A stretch of 64,000 nt of DNA from RYN-133 sp963708645 (GCA_963708645.1 CAVPTA010000013.1:55476-119475); one strand, 5' to 3'. Shown: positions 34,697 through 43,676, numbered from the stretch's first letter. The notes: a model not told the origin generated them from the sequence alone. Made by a program: numbers and translations.

Positions 34697-35253
34697 CACG
34701 AGTCGGCACCTGCCGAGGTGTTCGCGGTTGCCGCATCGTGGGCCTGCAGGCCCGCGATGAACGTGTCGACTGTCGCGCGCACGTCGGCGTCACTGGCCAG
34801 CCGCTGGTCGACAATCTTCTCGGACAACTCGACAGCCAATGTGCCGATCTCGGCCCGCAGGTCACGAACGATCGCGGTGCGCTGGCGGGCCAGCTGCTCC
34901 TCGCCACGGGCGATGATGCGCTCGGACTCCTCACGCGCCTGCGTGCGCAGCTCCTCGACCGTGCGCTGCGCCTCGGCGCGCGCGTTCTCGCGGATCTGTG
35001 CCGCCTCGACGCGCGCCTCGGTCAGCGCATTCTTGTACGCAGCCTCGGCCTCGGCGAGCTTCTCGCGTGCAGCGTCAGCGTCCTTGGCCTGCTGCTCGAT
35101 CATCGCCTGCCGTTCGCGCAGCATCTTCTGCGCAGGCGGAACAACCCACTTGGCGATCGCGAACAGGATGATCGCGAAGGCGACGAGTTCGGCGATGAAG
35201 GTCGCGTTCGGAATCAGGAAGTTGTGTGCTGCGACGACGTGCTCAGCAGACAC
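34696..35253 (-). CDS. atpF: F1Fo ATP synthase b subunit
   Basis: A 185-residue stator protein. An N-terminal membrane helix (FIAELVAFAIILFAIAKWVV) and the PPAQKMLRERQAMIE turn precede a long Ala/Glu/Arg coiled coil that reaches the F1 head. The start is GTG; the stop overlaps atpH. There is a single b gene, as usual for non-photosynthetic bacteria. Confidence 0.95.
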   Translation of the reverse strand: MSAEHVVAAHNFLIPNATFIAELVAFAIILFAIAKWVVPPAQKMLRERQAMIEQQAKDADAAREKLAEAEAAYKNALTEARVEAAQIRENARAEAQRTVEELRTQAREESERIIARGEEQLARQRTAIVRDLRAEIGTLAVELSEKIVDQRLASDADVRATVDTFIAGLQAHDAATANTSAGADS

Positions 35254-35255
35254 GG

Positions 35256-35507
35256 TCAGCCCTTGACGCCGAGCACGAACACGAACAGCACGGCGAAGGC
35301 GAGGTTGATGAAGTACGCAGCCTCGACCAGGCCGACCGTCAGGAAGAACAGCGTCTGCAGCTGCCCCTGCGCCTCGGGCTGACGGGCGACGCCCTGGATG
35401 AGCGAGCTACCGGCGATGCCGTCACCGATACCGGCGCCGACAGCGCCACCGCCGAGGGCGAGGCCACCGCCGATGAGTCCACCCAGGACTGGCAGATTGT
35501 CCTTCAT
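35256..35507 (-). CDS. atpE: F1Fo ATP synthase c subunit
   Basis: An 83-residue hairpin of two membrane helices that forms the rotor ring. The glycine-rich first helix is GGLALGGGAVGAGIGDGIAG and the loop RQPEAQGQ. The second helix carries the proton-binding Glu62 in LTVGLVEAAYFINLAF, so a proton- rather than sodium-type ring is expected. The ATG chosen gives MKDNLPVLGGLIGGG with AGGAGAAC upstream; the longer frame is not family-like. It is also the subunit targeted by diarylquinolines in mycobacteria. Confidence 0.96.
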   Translation of the reverse strand: MKDNLPVLGGLIGGGLALGGGAVGAGIGDGIAGSSLIQGVARQPEAQGQLQTLFFLTVGLVEAAYFINLAFAVLFVFVLGVKG

Positions 35508-35588
35508 TGTTGTTCTCCTACTCGTTTTCGTACGGGACGTATGAAAGTTGTGGTTTCGCGAACCGGGTGATGCTGTGCACTGCATGCC

Positions 35589-36389
35589 TCAGGCGTGAAC
35601 CTCCTGCAGCGGTTCGCGGGCGTCATGCGGTTCGGCTGCCTCGTCGTGATCGGTGTCGCCGTGCGCGTTGTGCGGCGCGATCGACGCGAGGTAGAGCACG
35701 GTCAGGAGTCCGAAGATGAAGGCCTGGATCAGCCCGATGAAGGCATCGAACAACTTCCAGAGCACTTCGGGCGCCCACAGGATGAATGCGGGCAGCGCGG
35801 CGATCAGCGCGAGCATGATCGTACCGGCGAAGATGTTGCCGAACAGACGCAGCGAGAGCGTGACCGGCTTGATGACCTCTTCGATGATGCGCAGCGGAAT
35901 CAGCACGCGCGGCTTCTCGAAGATGTGCGAGTAGTACTTCAGGCCGTTCTTCCGAATGCCGGCGACATGCATGGTGATGATGACCAGGATCGCCAGGGCA
36001 TACGTGAGGTTCGGATCCGATGCCGGCGGCGGGATGTATTCCTTGGTCGGAATCAGCGCAAGCCAGTTGGCGATCAGGATGAACAGGAACAGCGTGAATG
36101 CGAGCGGGACGACCCACGGCGCGGTCTTGATACCGACCGAGTCGTCGACCTGCTTCTCGACCTGGTCGGTGACCGTCTCGAAGAACAGTTGCACCTTGCC
36201 CGGCTTGCGCACGCTCAACCGGCTGCGCATGTAGAACGCAAGGAGCAGGATGATCGCGCCGGCGATCAACGTGCTGATGATCGTGTCGCCGTAGAGGGTC
36301 AACCCGCCGATGTGCCAGACGATCTTGTGCTCGCCCGGCGTGATGTGGATGGTCGCGAGCGTGTGCGTCATCGCGAGGTGGCCGCTCAT
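35589..36389 (-). CDS. atpB: F1Fo ATP synthase a subunit
   Basis: A 266-residue membrane stator with about six helices and the half-channels for protons. The essential Arg is in VTLSLRLFGNIFAG and a conserved polar helix reads FDAFIGLIQAFIFGLLTVLY. The C-terminal tail is unusually charged (GDTDHDEAAEPHDAREP). The ATG overlaps the stop of the upstream small membrane gene (ATGA), indicating translational coupling within the operon. Confidence 0.96.
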   Translation of the reverse strand: MSGHLAMTHTLATIHITPGEHKIVWHIGGLTLYGDTIISTLIAGAIILLLAFYMRSRLSVRKPGKVQLFFETVTDQVEKQVDDSVGIKTAPWVVPLAFTLFLFILIANWLALIPTKEYIPPPASDPNLTYALAILVIITMHVAGIRKNGLKYYSHIFEKPRVLIPLRIIEEVIKPVTLSLRLFGNIFAGTIMLALIAALPAFILWAPEVLWKLFDAFIGLIQAFIFGLLTVLYLASIAPHNAHGDTDHDEAAEPHDAREPLQEVHA

Positions 36390-36784
36390 GAGGTCGGTCG
36401 CAGACTGCGGAACACCGGGAGGGCAGCCCCGACGAGCATGAGCACCTGGAAGACGGCCAGGCCCGCGAAGGTACCGAGTCCGTCCGGACGGACGAGCAGC
36501 GCCAGCAGGATCGCGACCGCGGTGATCGAGCCGAGCCGGCCGAACACGCCGCCGTTGAAGCGACCCAACGAGACCTCACCCTGCGCGCGTCGGATCACCG
36601 AGCGCTGCAGCATGCGGTTGTTGACTGCACCGAGCGCGAATCCCACGCACACGAACATTCCCAGGAACGGATGGCCGTAGATCGAGGCCACGATCACCGA
36701 TCCGATTCCGAGCGCGATGCTGATGAGCACGGATCGGCGCAGGTTCGCTACGGCAGAGACCGGGGTGTATACGGCCGGTTCCAC
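36386..36784 (-). CDS. AtpI-like ATP synthase-associated membrane protein
   Basis: A 132-residue protein with four predicted membrane segments (VLISIALGIGSVIVASIYG, PFLGMFVCVGFALGAVNN, GSITAVAILLALLV and FAGLAVFQVLMLVGAALPVF). Position between the first operon gene and atpB and the hydrophobic pattern match ATP-synthase protein I-type genes, which help c-ring assembly or Mg uptake. Sequence conservation in this family is low, so this call rests mainly on context. Confidence 0.7.
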   Translation of the reverse strand: MEPAVYTPVSAVANLRRSVLISIALGIGSVIVASIYGHPFLGMFVCVGFALGAVNNRMLQRSVIRRAQGEVSLGRFNGGVFGRLGSITAVAILLALLVRPDGLGTFAGLAVFQVLMLVGAALPVFRSLRPTS

Positions 36785-36800
36785 GAAAACGTTCTCCCAC

Positions 36801-37016
36801 TCACTTGGTCAAATATCCACGGAACTTGATGACGACGTACCAAACGGCTCCGGCGACGCTGAGCAGGAGACCGACGAACAAGAAGATCGGTAACGTCCCC
36901 AGGAGCCGGTCGACCAGCCAACCGGCGACGACGCCGATCGCAATGACACTTGCGACGGTCAGGCCGGCCGAAGCCAGGTCTCCCCAGCCGAGGCCGTCAC
37001 GCCGATCGTCATGCAC
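36801..37016 (-). CDS. AtpZ/AtpI-family small membrane protein
   Basis: A 71-residue protein with two membrane segments (ASAGLTVASVIAIGVVAGWL and PIFLFVGLLLSVAGAVWYVV) linked by a VDRLLGTLP turn, the layout of the AtpZ/AtpI family encoded at the front of many atp operons. It starts with GTG. The region upstream to the sugar transferase gene should hold the operon promoter; I see no clear -35/-10 pair. Confidence 0.75.
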   Translation of the reverse strand: MHDDRRDGLGWGDLASAGLTVASVIAIGVVAGWLVDRLLGTLPIFLFVGLLLSVAGAVWYVVIKFRGYLTK

Positions 37017-37189
37017 CTGGCCGACCCGTCGGGCTAACGTTGCGAGGACGCCTGTGCGTGTGACTCACTCACGGGCGGCTCCTAGCAAAATCGTGTCGTC
37101 CGGATCGTTCACGGCCAGGCATTTCAGCCGGTCTTGCAGCTCGCGGGACGCGTGCTTTTCCGTAACATTTCTACGGCATGGCGAACTTA

Positions 37190-38482
37190 TCACAGGGCTT
37201 TGGGCCGACTGAGATCGCCCTCCGGGCGCTTACTCGCACCCTTCTGAGCCACATCTGCGGCGCCGTTCGGCGGCGCCATTGCGGCGACGCCGGCCAGTCG
37301 TCCCGGCTCCTGGGCTGACGCTTTTCGGCGCGTACGAGCATTGCGCCGGCGGGTCTGCAGTCGCGGGACGACCAGAAGCACCACGCCTACCGCGACACCG
37401 GCGATCATCAGCACGATCAGCACCCACACGCGGCTGAAAATGGCGAGCGCGGCACCGCCGAATCCGACGAGAGCCGACCAGAAGTAGAGCAACAGGACGG
37501 CGCGGCGGTGGCTGTGACCGAGTTCGAGCAGCCGATGGTGCAGATGCCGCTTGTCGGGGGCAAATGGCGAATGGCCGCGCCGGACGCGGCGGAACACCGC
37601 CAGCAACAGGTCGATGAACGGGATCGCGAGCACTGCGAGCGGGATCAGCAGGGGCAGGTACAGCGGCAACGTCTTCAGTGCGCCGTTGTAACCCTGCGGG
37701 TCGGCGTTCGTGGTGGCCGTGGTCGCTGCAGCCGAGAGCATGAGACCGGCCAGCATCGAGCCGGAGTCGCCCATGAAGATGCGGGCCGGGAAGAAGTTGT
37801 GCGGCAGGAATCCGATGCAGGTGCCCGCCAGCGCGGCGGTCAGCAGCATCGGCGGCGCGGCGATCTGCAGGAAGTCGTTGCGGCCGAGGTTGTAGCTGAA
37901 CGCGAAGAACGACAGCGCCGCGATCGCGGTGACACCGGCGGCCAGCCCGTCCAGGCCGTCGATGAAGTTGACCGCGTTGATGGTGAGGACGGTGAGCAGG
38001 ATCGTCACGGGGATCGCGAGGTCCTGGCCGAGCACGATCGTGCCGGTGTGTCCCCACGGCGGTGCGAAGTAGGCCAGCTGGACGCCGCCGAGCGTAACCA
38101 TGATGCCCGTCGCGAGCACCTGCCCGGCGAGCTTGGTGAGCGAGTCGAGTTCGTACCGGTCGTCGATCGCACCGATCAGGCACAGCAGCACCCCGGCGAA
38201 CAGGATCCAGGGGATTTCGGGGCCGCCGGTCGTGGTGTTGAACGCGTCGCGCAGGGTCGGCAGTCGGCTCGCTGTGAACAGGGCGAGGCCGAAGCCGACG
38301 AGCAGGGCAAGGCCACCCATGCGTGGAATCGCGACGGCATGCACGTCGCGGTCGCGCGGTCGGGCGATCGCGCCCCAGCGGACGGCGATCGCACGCGCGA
38401 TCGGGGTCGCCAGGAACGAGCCTGCTCCGGCCACGGCCGCCACGAGCAGGTACTCGAGACTCGGATGGGTGGGTTGGCCCAT
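37190..38482 (-). CDS. Undecaprenyl-phosphate GlcNAc-1-phosphate transferase, WecA/TagO type
   Basis: A 430-residue polytopic enzyme of the MraY/WecA family with about eleven membrane segments. Diagnostic motifs are the DDR motif GAIDDRYELDSLTKLAGQ, the catalytic NAVNFIDGLDGLAAG, FMGDSGSMLAG and the C-terminal HLHHRLLELGHSHRRAV. It attaches a sugar phosphate, usually GlcNAc, to undecaprenyl phosphate, starting arabinogalactan, teichoic acid or similar wall polymers. The C-terminal tail of about 50 residues is basic. The ATG is four bases from the sua5 stop. Confidence 0.92.
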   Translation of the reverse strand: MGQPTHPSLEYLLVAAVAGAGSFLATPIARAIAVRWGAIARPRDRDVHAVAIPRMGGLALLVGFGLALFTASRLPTLRDAFNTTTGGPEIPWILFAGVLLCLIGAIDDRYELDSLTKLAGQVLATGIMVTLGGVQLAYFAPPWGHTGTIVLGQDLAIPVTILLTVLTINAVNFIDGLDGLAAGVTAIAALSFFAFSYNLGRNDFLQIAAPPMLLTAALAGTCIGFLPHNFFPARIFMGDSGSMLAGLMLSAAATTATTNADPQGYNGALKTLPLYLPLLIPLAVLAIPFIDLLLAVFRRVRRGHSPFAPDKRHLHHRLLELGHSHRRAVLLLYFWSALVGFGGAALAIFSRVWVLIVLMIAGVAVGVVLLVVPRLQTRRRNARTRRKASAQEPGRLAGVAAMAPPNGAADVAQKGASKRPEGDLSRPKAL

Positions 38483-38486
38483 GCGC

Positions 38487-39137
38487 CTACCCCGCGATGT
38501 CCGAGACGACGGAGCGCAGGGTGTCGGCGTCGATCGCACCCGCGCGCAGAATCCGGGGGATCTCGCCGGTGACATCGACGATGGTCGAGGCGATGCCGGT
38601 CTTCGCCGGACCGCCGTCGAGGTAGACGGCAACCTCGTCGCCGAGCTGGTCCTGGGCGTCCGCGGCAGTGAGCGCGGGCGGCGAGCCGCTGCGGTTCGCA
38701 CTCGAGACAGCCATCGGGCCGGTGCGTTCGAGCAGTTCGATCGCGACGGGGTGCAGCGGCATCCGGACGGCGACCGTGCCCCGCGCGTCGCCTAGGTCCC
38801 ACGAGAGCGAAGGCGCTTCGTCGACGACCAGCGTCAGGCCGCCGGGCCAGAACGCCTCGATGAGGTCCCACGTGCGCTGGGCGACGCTGGCCGAGAGTCC
38901 TTCGATCGTCGTCCATGAACCGACGAGCACCGGGACTGGCATGTCGCGCCCGCGGCCCTTGGCGGCAAGCAGGTCGGCGACTGCGGTCGCATCGAAGGCG
39001 TCGGCGCCGATGCCGTAGACGGTGTCGGTCGGCAGCACGACCAGTTGGCCGGACGAGACGCAGTGCTCCGCAGATGCCAGCGCGGCACCGCGAACCGTTG
39101 CGTCGTTGCAGTCGTAGAACAGTGCCACGACTGACAT
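38487..39137 (-). CDS. L-threonylcarbamoyladenylate synthase (Sua5/YrdC)
   Basis: A 216-residue YrdC-domain enzyme. VVLPTDTVYGIGADAFD, then AFWPGGLTLVVDEAP and MAVSSANRSGSPPALTA are family signatures. It makes the intermediate for t6A37 of tRNAs that read ANN codons, from threonine, bicarbonate and ATP. The C-terminal extra Sua5 domain is absent. It is in the usual actinobacterial prfA-prmC-sua5 run, 10 bp after prmC. Confidence 0.93.
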   Translation of the reverse strand: MSVVALFYDCNDATVRGAALASAEHCVSSGQLVVLPTDTVYGIGADAFDATAVADLLAAKGRGRDMPVPVLVGSWTTIEGLSASVAQRTWDLIEAFWPGGLTLVVDEAPSLSWDLGDARGTVAVRMPLHPVAIELLERTGPMAVSSANRSGSPPALTAADAQDQLGDEVAVYLDGGPAKTGIASTIVDVTGEIPRILRAGAIDADTLRSVVSDIAG

Positions 39138-39147
39138 CCTGCCCCAG

Positions 39148-39996
39148 TCAGCTGTGTGGGCTGAAGCGGCGAGCCGTGACGAAGCGTGCGCGGCCGGTCA
39201 GGTCGAGGTGATCGGCGACCTCGGCGAAGCGGCCGTCGCGCGTCAGGAGCTCGGGGACGACGCTGCCGTGGGTGTCGTCGTGCTCGATCGCCAACACGCC
39301 CCCCGGCTGCAGCAGCTGGGCCGCGCGGGTGATCACGATCGGGATCAGGTCGAGGCCGTCCGGTCCGGCGAACACGGCGTCGGGGGGGTCGGCGAGTACC
39401 TCGGGCTCGACCTCGGTCGGGGTCGGGACGTACGGCGGATTGCTGACGACGACATCGGCGCGCTCATGGAGCGGCCGAAGCAGTTCGGGGTCACGGATGT
39501 CGCCCGTGATCACGCGCACCGTGGTCTTCGCCGCATTGCGCTGCAGCCACCGGGTCGCCGCGACCGATTGCTCGACCGCGACCACCCGCGCCGACGGAAC
39601 CTCGTCGGCGATCGCGAGGCCGAGGGCGCCCGAACCGGCGCACAGGTCGACAACGATCGGTTCGACGCGGCCGGTCAGCTCGGGCAGCACTGCATCGACG
39701 AGCAACTCGGTCTCCGGACGCGGGATGAAGACGCCCGGGCCGACGCCGAGTTCGAGGTTGCGAAACGGCGCCCGTCCGATGATGTATTGCAGCGGCTCGC
39801 GCGCGACCCGGCGGGTGACCCAGCTGTCGTACTGGGCTGCGACCGACTCGGGCACCTGGTCGCGGGTCAACAACCGTCCGCGCGGCAGGTCGAGCAGCGC
39901 AGCGAGCAACAGCTCGGCGTCGACGCGGGCCGACCCGATCCCGACGTCGGCCAGCCGCGTCGTCGCAGCGGCCAGCAGTGCACGTACGTCAGTCAT
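39148..39996 (-). CDS. prmC: Release factor glutamine methyltransferase
   Basis: A 282-residue class I methyltransferase. The N-terminal substrate domain is followed by the SAM motif VVDLCAGSGALGLAIA and the glutamine-binding VVSNPPYVPTPTE. It methylates the Gln of the GGQ motif in release factors; the prfA gene lies just upstream. ATG gives MTDVRALLAAAT, the family start. A 51-bp repeat ends directly against this start codon, so its last bases act as the ribosome-binding region (GGCGGGG). Confidence 0.93.
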   Translation of the reverse strand: MTDVRALLAAATTRLADVGIGSARVDAELLLAALLDLPRGRLLTRDQVPESVAAQYDSWVTRRVAREPLQYIIGRAPFRNLELGVGPGVFIPRPETELLVDAVLPELTGRVEPIVVDLCAGSGALGLAIADEVPSARVVAVEQSVAATRWLQRNAAKTTVRVITGDIRDPELLRPLHERADVVVSNPPYVPTPTEVEPEVLADPPDAVFAGPDGLDLIPIVITRAAQLLQPGGVLAIEHDDTHGSVVPELLTRDGRFAEVADHLDLTGRARFVTARRFSPHS

Positions 39997-40047
39997 TGCC
40001 CCGCCAATGTCAGCAAAACCGTCCTCGCAGCACACATTCGCGGGGCA
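39997..40047. repeat. 51-bp element with inverted ends, copy 1
   Basis: A 51-bp unit with 8-bp inverted ends (TGCCCCGC and GCGGGGCA). It differs from the copy at 40071 at a single base. It fills much of the prfA-prmC gap and abuts the prmC ATG. The size and inverted ends suggest a small non-autonomous mobile element or REP-like hairpin. Confidence 0.85.
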
Positions 40048-40070
40048 GAGGTGACGGCCCGGGCGCGCTT

Positions 40071-40121
40071 TGCCCCGCCAATGTCAGCAAAACTGTCCTC
40101 GCAGCACACATTCGCGGGGCA
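40071..40121. repeat. 51-bp element with inverted ends, copy 2
   Basis: Second copy, 50 of 51 bases identical to copy 1 and in the same orientation, separated by 23 bp of unrelated GC-rich sequence. It ends four bases from the prfA stop. Near identity implies recent duplication or gene conversion. Confidence 0.85.
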
Positions 40122-40125
40122 ATGG

Positions 40126-41193
40126 TCAGTCGCTCGTGCCGGCCAGCAAGGACTCGGTGTCGGCGCGGGTCAGCGCGTCGATGACGTCGTTCAGGGCGCC
40201 GTCGAGCACCTGATCGAGGTTGTAGGCCTTGAAGCCGACCCGGTGGTCGCTGATGCGGTTCTCGGCGAAGTTGTAGGTGCGGACGCGTTCGGACCGGTCG
40301 ACCGTGCGCACCTGCGACCGGCGCGACTGCGCGGCGGCCGCATCGGCTTCGTCCTGCGCGGCCTGCAGTAGGCGCGCGCGCAGCACGCGCATGCCGGCTT
40401 CGCGGTTCTGCAGTTGGCTCTTCTCGTTCTGCATCGACACGACGGTGCCGGTGGGAAGGTGCGTGATCCGCACAGCAGAGTCGGTGGTGTTGACGCTCTG
40501 GCCGCCCGGTCCGGACGAGCGGAACACGTCGACGCGCAGGTCGTTCGGGTCGATGTCGACCTCGACGTCCTCGGCCTCGGGCATCACGAGCACCCCGGCG
40601 GCGGAAGTGTGGATGCGTCCTTGCGACTCGGTCGCCGGGACGCGCTGCACGCGGTGCACGCCGCCCTCGTACTTCAGGCGTGCCCAGGGTGCGTCATCGG
40701 CCTTACGGGCCCGCACCGCCACGGTCGCCGACTTCACCCCGCCGAGGTCGGTGGGTTCGTTGTCGAGCACCTCGGTCGTCCACCCCTGGCGTTCGGCGAA
40801 GCGCAGGTACATCCGCAGCAGATCGCCTGCGAAAAGGGCGGATTCGTCGCCGCCCTCTCCCGCCTTCACCTCGAGGATGACGTCCTTGCCGTCGTTGGGA
40901 TCCTTCGGCAGCAGCAGCTCGCGCAGGCGCTGTTCGAGTTCGTCGATGCGCACCTCGAGTGCCGTCGCCTCGGCGGCGAACGACGAGTCCTCGGCTGCCA
41001 GCTCCCGAGCGGCGCTCAGGTCGTCGCGCGCGGCGTCGAGGTCGTGCGCGGTCGCCACGATCGGGGCGAGTTGGGCGAAGCGCCGTCCGAGCTTGCGTGC
41101 CGCGTTCTGATCCGCGTGGACCGCCGGGTCGGCGAGCGCCTTCTCGACCTCGCCGTACTCGGCCAGCAACTCGGGCAATCGACCGGCGGTCAC
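40126..41193 (-). CDS. prfA: Peptide chain release factor 1
   Basis: A 355-residue class I release factor. It has ILEVKAGEGGDESALFAGDL, the codon-recognition PAT motif in RVPATESQGRIHTSAAGV and the peptidyl-hydrolysis motif SSGPGGQSVNTTDSAVR. PAT identifies RF1 (UAA/UAG) rather than RF2. The Gln of GGQ is the PrmC target. The GTG start has GGAG six bases upstream and gives the normal family length; the open frame runs further upstream without similarity. Confidence 0.96.
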   Translation of the reverse strand: MTAGRLPELLAEYGEVEKALADPAVHADQNAARKLGRRFAQLAPIVATAHDLDAARDDLSAARELAAEDSSFAAEATALEVRIDELEQRLRELLLPKDPNDGKDVILEVKAGEGGDESALFAGDLLRMYLRFAERQGWTTEVLDNEPTDLGGVKSATVAVRARKADDAPWARLKYEGGVHRVQRVPATESQGRIHTSAAGVLVMPEAEDVEVDIDPNDLRVDVFRSSGPGGQSVNTTDSAVRITHLPTGTVVSMQNEKSQLQNREAGMRVLRARLLQAAQDEADAAAAQSRRSQVRTVDRSERVRTYNFAENRISDHRVGFKAYNLDQVLDGALNDVIDALTRADTESLLAGTSD

Positions 41194-41346
41194 ACCAAAC
41201 TCCTCAACAAAGTGAGCAACACCGAGGCACAAGCCCCAAGGAGCGACAGCGACGGCTATTTGCTCTTCGCGCGAGCGCTCATCGCGTTTCAGTGCGGAAC
41301 AGAACGACGGCGCCCACCCCTGTCGGGATGAGCGCCGTCGGCACAA

Positions 41347-41565
41347 CTAGGAGTTGCGGACGCGCTTGCCGTAGCGCTTCTCGAACTTGTCGACGCGACC
41401 GCCGACGTCCATGATCTTCTGCTTGCCCGTGTAGAACGGGTGGCAGGCCGAGCAGACCTCGGCGTGCAGCTGACCGGACTTGGCAGTGCTGCGAGTGGTG
41501 AAGGTGTTGCCGCAGGAGCAGGTCACCTGGGTCACCACGTAGTCAGGGTGAATGTCGTTCTTCAC
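41347..41565 (-). CDS. rpmE: 50S ribosomal protein L31, zinc-binding form
   Basis: A 72-residue ribosomal protein. KNDIHPDYVVTQVTCSCGNT and EVCSACHPFYTGKQK are typical. Cysteines 16, 18, 38 and 41 are all present, so this is the C+ (zinc) form. A cysteine-free paralogue used under zinc starvation might exist elsewhere. The start is GTG with GAAGGGA upstream. The order rpmE-prfA-prmC is normal. Confidence 0.96.
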   Translation of the reverse strand: MKNDIHPDYVVTQVTCSCGNTFTTRSTAKSGQLHAEVCSACHPFYTGKQKIMDVGGRVDKFEKRYGKRVRNS

Positions 41566-41702
41566 TGATGGGTTCCCTTCGAAGTGGCCGCCGGGTCGTC
41601 CTGAGCGAAACTCGGACGTGAACCGGAGCCGGGCGGTGTGCCGTCCCAGTCTGCCAGGCTTCCCCGGCAGGTTCCAAAACGGACTGACGTGCGTGTAACG
41701 CA

Positions 41703-41734
41703 ACGCGCGCCCCGGGTGTTCCCGGGGCGCGCGT
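41703..41734 (-). terminator. 14-bp GC-rich hairpin after the ABC transporter operon
   Basis: ACGCGCGCCCCGGG and its exact complement are separated by TGTT, forming a very stable stem just downstream of the last ABC permease gene and upstream of rpmE. There is no T-run, as is common in GC-rich bacteria, but position and stability support a terminator. Confidence 0.75.
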
Positions 41735-41760
41735 GCGCAAAGCGGTGCAGAGCGGGTTCG

Positions 41761-42654
41761 TCAGCCCTTGACGCCGCCGGCCGTCAGGCCGCTGACGATG
41801 CGCCGCTGGAACAGCAGCACGACGATCACAAGGGGCACGGTGACCACCAACCCCGCTGCCATCGTCTGGGTGTTGGCAGGGACGTGCGGACCGGCCGTGA
41901 AATACGCGATCGCAACTGTGGTGGGCTGCACGTTCGTGTTGCCGTTGGACAGGACGCTGGAAAGCAGGAACTCGTTCCACGACGCCAGGAACACCAGGAT
42001 CGACACGGTGAACATGGCGGGCGCGGCCAGCGGCAGGATCACCAGGCGGAACGCCTGCCCGGGCGTTGCCCCGTCGACGCGCGCCGCCTGTTCCAGCTCC
42101 CACGGCATGTCGGCGAAGAAGCTCGTCAACGTGTACACCGCGAGCGGCAGCGAGAACGAGATCTGCGGCAGGATCAGCCCCTGATAGGTGCCCAGCCAGC
42201 CGAAGTTGGTGAACAGCTGGAAGATCGGCGTCAGGATCGCAACGCCGGGGAACATCGACGCTGCCAGGATTGCCGCGAGCACGAACCCCTTGCCGCGGAA
42301 GGCGAGGCGTGCGAGCGCGTAGCCGGCGAACACACCGATCACCATCGCCAGCGCCGTGACGCAGGTGCCGATGATCACGCTGTTCACCAGCGAGCGGCCG
42401 AAGTGGTTGTTCGTCGTGTTGAACGCGTAGGAGAAGTTGCTCCACGTGACGTGCGTGAACCAGAACGTGTTGTCGTAGGTGTAGGCGTTACTGCGGAAGG
42501 CCTCGACGACCATCCAGTAGAACGGCAACAGGCACCACAGCACGATGAACACGAGCACGCCACCGTTGCCGATGTTCGACCACTTGAACGGCGCCTTCGG
42601 CGCAGGTGTGGTTTCCGCGGCCGGACGGACACCAGTGTCAACTGCAGCAGTCAT
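41761..42654 (-). CDS. Carbohydrate ABC transporter permease, MalG type
   Basis: A 297-residue inner-membrane permease with six membrane segments. The cytoplasmic EAA loop reads ELEQAARVDGATPGQAFRLVILPLAAP (residues about 190-216) and contacts the ATPase. It ends RRIVSGLTAGGVKG, the typical MalG-like C-terminus. With the next permease and lipoprotein it forms a CUT1 importer for oligosaccharides. No ATPase gene is in the operon; a shared MsiK/SugC-type ATPase elsewhere is likely. It is two bases after the MalF-type gene. Confidence 0.92.
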   Translation of the reverse strand: MTAAVDTGVRPAAETTPAPKAPFKWSNIGNGGVLVFIVLWCLLPFYWMVVEAFRSNAYTYDNTFWFTHVTWSNFSYAFNTTNNHFGRSLVNSVIIGTCVTALAMVIGVFAGYALARLAFRGKGFVLAAILAASMFPGVAILTPIFQLFTNFGWLGTYQGLILPQISFSLPLAVYTLTSFFADMPWELEQAARVDGATPGQAFRLVILPLAAPAMFTVSILVFLASWNEFLLSSVLSNGNTNVQPTTVAIAYFTAGPHVPANTQTMAAGLVVTVPLVIVVLLFQRRIVSGLTAGGVKG

Positions 42655-42656
42655 GA

Positions 42657-43676
42657 CTACTTCTCCCCCTTGGCCGGCTTCTGTGCCCCGACGATGTTCG
42701 CGTTGAACACGCGTACCAGGAGCAGCGAGATCGCGAAGATGAGGATGAACGTGATCGTCGACAACGCTGACGCAGAGTTGATGTTGGTCGATTGCAACTG
42801 AAGTACGACCAGGATCGAAACGGTGGACGTACCGTTCGCGCCGTGGGTCAGGATCCACGGCAGGTCGAACATCCGCAGCGCGTCCAGGGCTCGGAAGATC
42901 ACCGCGACGGCAAGCGCCGGTTTCACCAAGGGCAGCGTTATTCGGGTGAATCTTTGCCACGCACTGGCACCGTCAAGCTTTGCCGACTCGTAGAGCTCGG
43001 CGCTGATGCCTTGCAAGCCGGCCAGGATCAGTAGCGCGATGAACGGAGTGGTCTTCCAGGTGTCGGCGATGATGATCGCGAACCGGGCGGGCCACGTGTC
43101 AGAGGTCCATTGGGTCTGGGTGCCGAGAAGGCTGTTCAAAATGCCCTGCGGGTCGAAGATGACGCCCCAGAGCTTCGAGGTGACGGCCGTCGGGATCGCC
43201 CATGGGATGAGGATGACCGCGCGGACGACAGCGCGTCCGCGGAAGGCCTTGTTCATGACGAGCGCGAAGCCCATGCCGATGATGGTCTCGAGCACCACGG
43301 TCACGAACGCGAAGAACAGGGTGATCTCGACCGAGCTCCAGAACTCCGAGCCGAGCGTCCCGGGTGGGCAGCTCTCTGTGCCACCGGTCGTCGTCGGGCA
43401 CTGCTGGAGTATCCAGTACTTGTAGTTGGTGACGCCGTTCCACTTGTTGCCGGCGTTGAAGAACGCTCCGCTCAGACCCTGGTCGGTCAGGAACGACTGG
43501 TAGATCGCCTTGACGATCGGATAGCCGACAACCAAGGCCAGCAGGATGATCGTCGGCGCAATGAGACCGATCGCCAGGCGGCCCTCACCAGAACTGATCT
43601 TCTTGCGCTTGCGACCTTGCGGAGCAGGCGGTCGGTCTTCGACCTCGGCTTCCTCGACTGGCCCAGCAACCGTCAT
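42657..43676 (-). CDS. Carbohydrate ABC transporter permease, MalF type
   Basis: A 339-residue permease with six membrane segments after a cytoplasmic N-terminus rich in Glu, Arg and Pro. The EAA loop is ELYESAKLDGASAWQRFTRI with ITLPLVKPALAVA following. A periplasmic insert with two cysteines (QQCPTTTGGTESCPPGT) could form a disulfide. ATG with AGGAGG seven bases upstream. A strong hairpin lies between this gene and the binding-protein gene. Confidence 0.92.
   Translation of the reverse strand: MTVAGPVEEAEVEDRPPAPQGRKRKKISSGEGRLAIGLIAPTIILLALVVGYPIVKAIYQSFLTDQGLSGAFFNAGNKWNGVTNYKYWILQQCPTTTGGTESCPPGTLGSEFWSSVEITLFFAFVTVVLETIIGMGFALVMNKAFRGRAVVRAVILIPWAIPTAVTSKLWGVIFDPQGILNSLLGTQTQWTSDTWPARFAIIIADTWKTTPFIALLILAGLQGISAELYESAKLDGASAWQRFTRITLPLVKPALAVAVIFRALDALRMFDLPWILTHGANGTSTVSILVVLQLQSTNINSASALSTITFILIFAISLLLVRVFNANIVGAQKPAKGEK

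Noticed and set aside
41761..42960. A longer start for the MalG-type permease
   Set aside because: The extra N-terminal part overlaps the preceding permease in another frame; the ATG at 42654 gives a normal-length protein.
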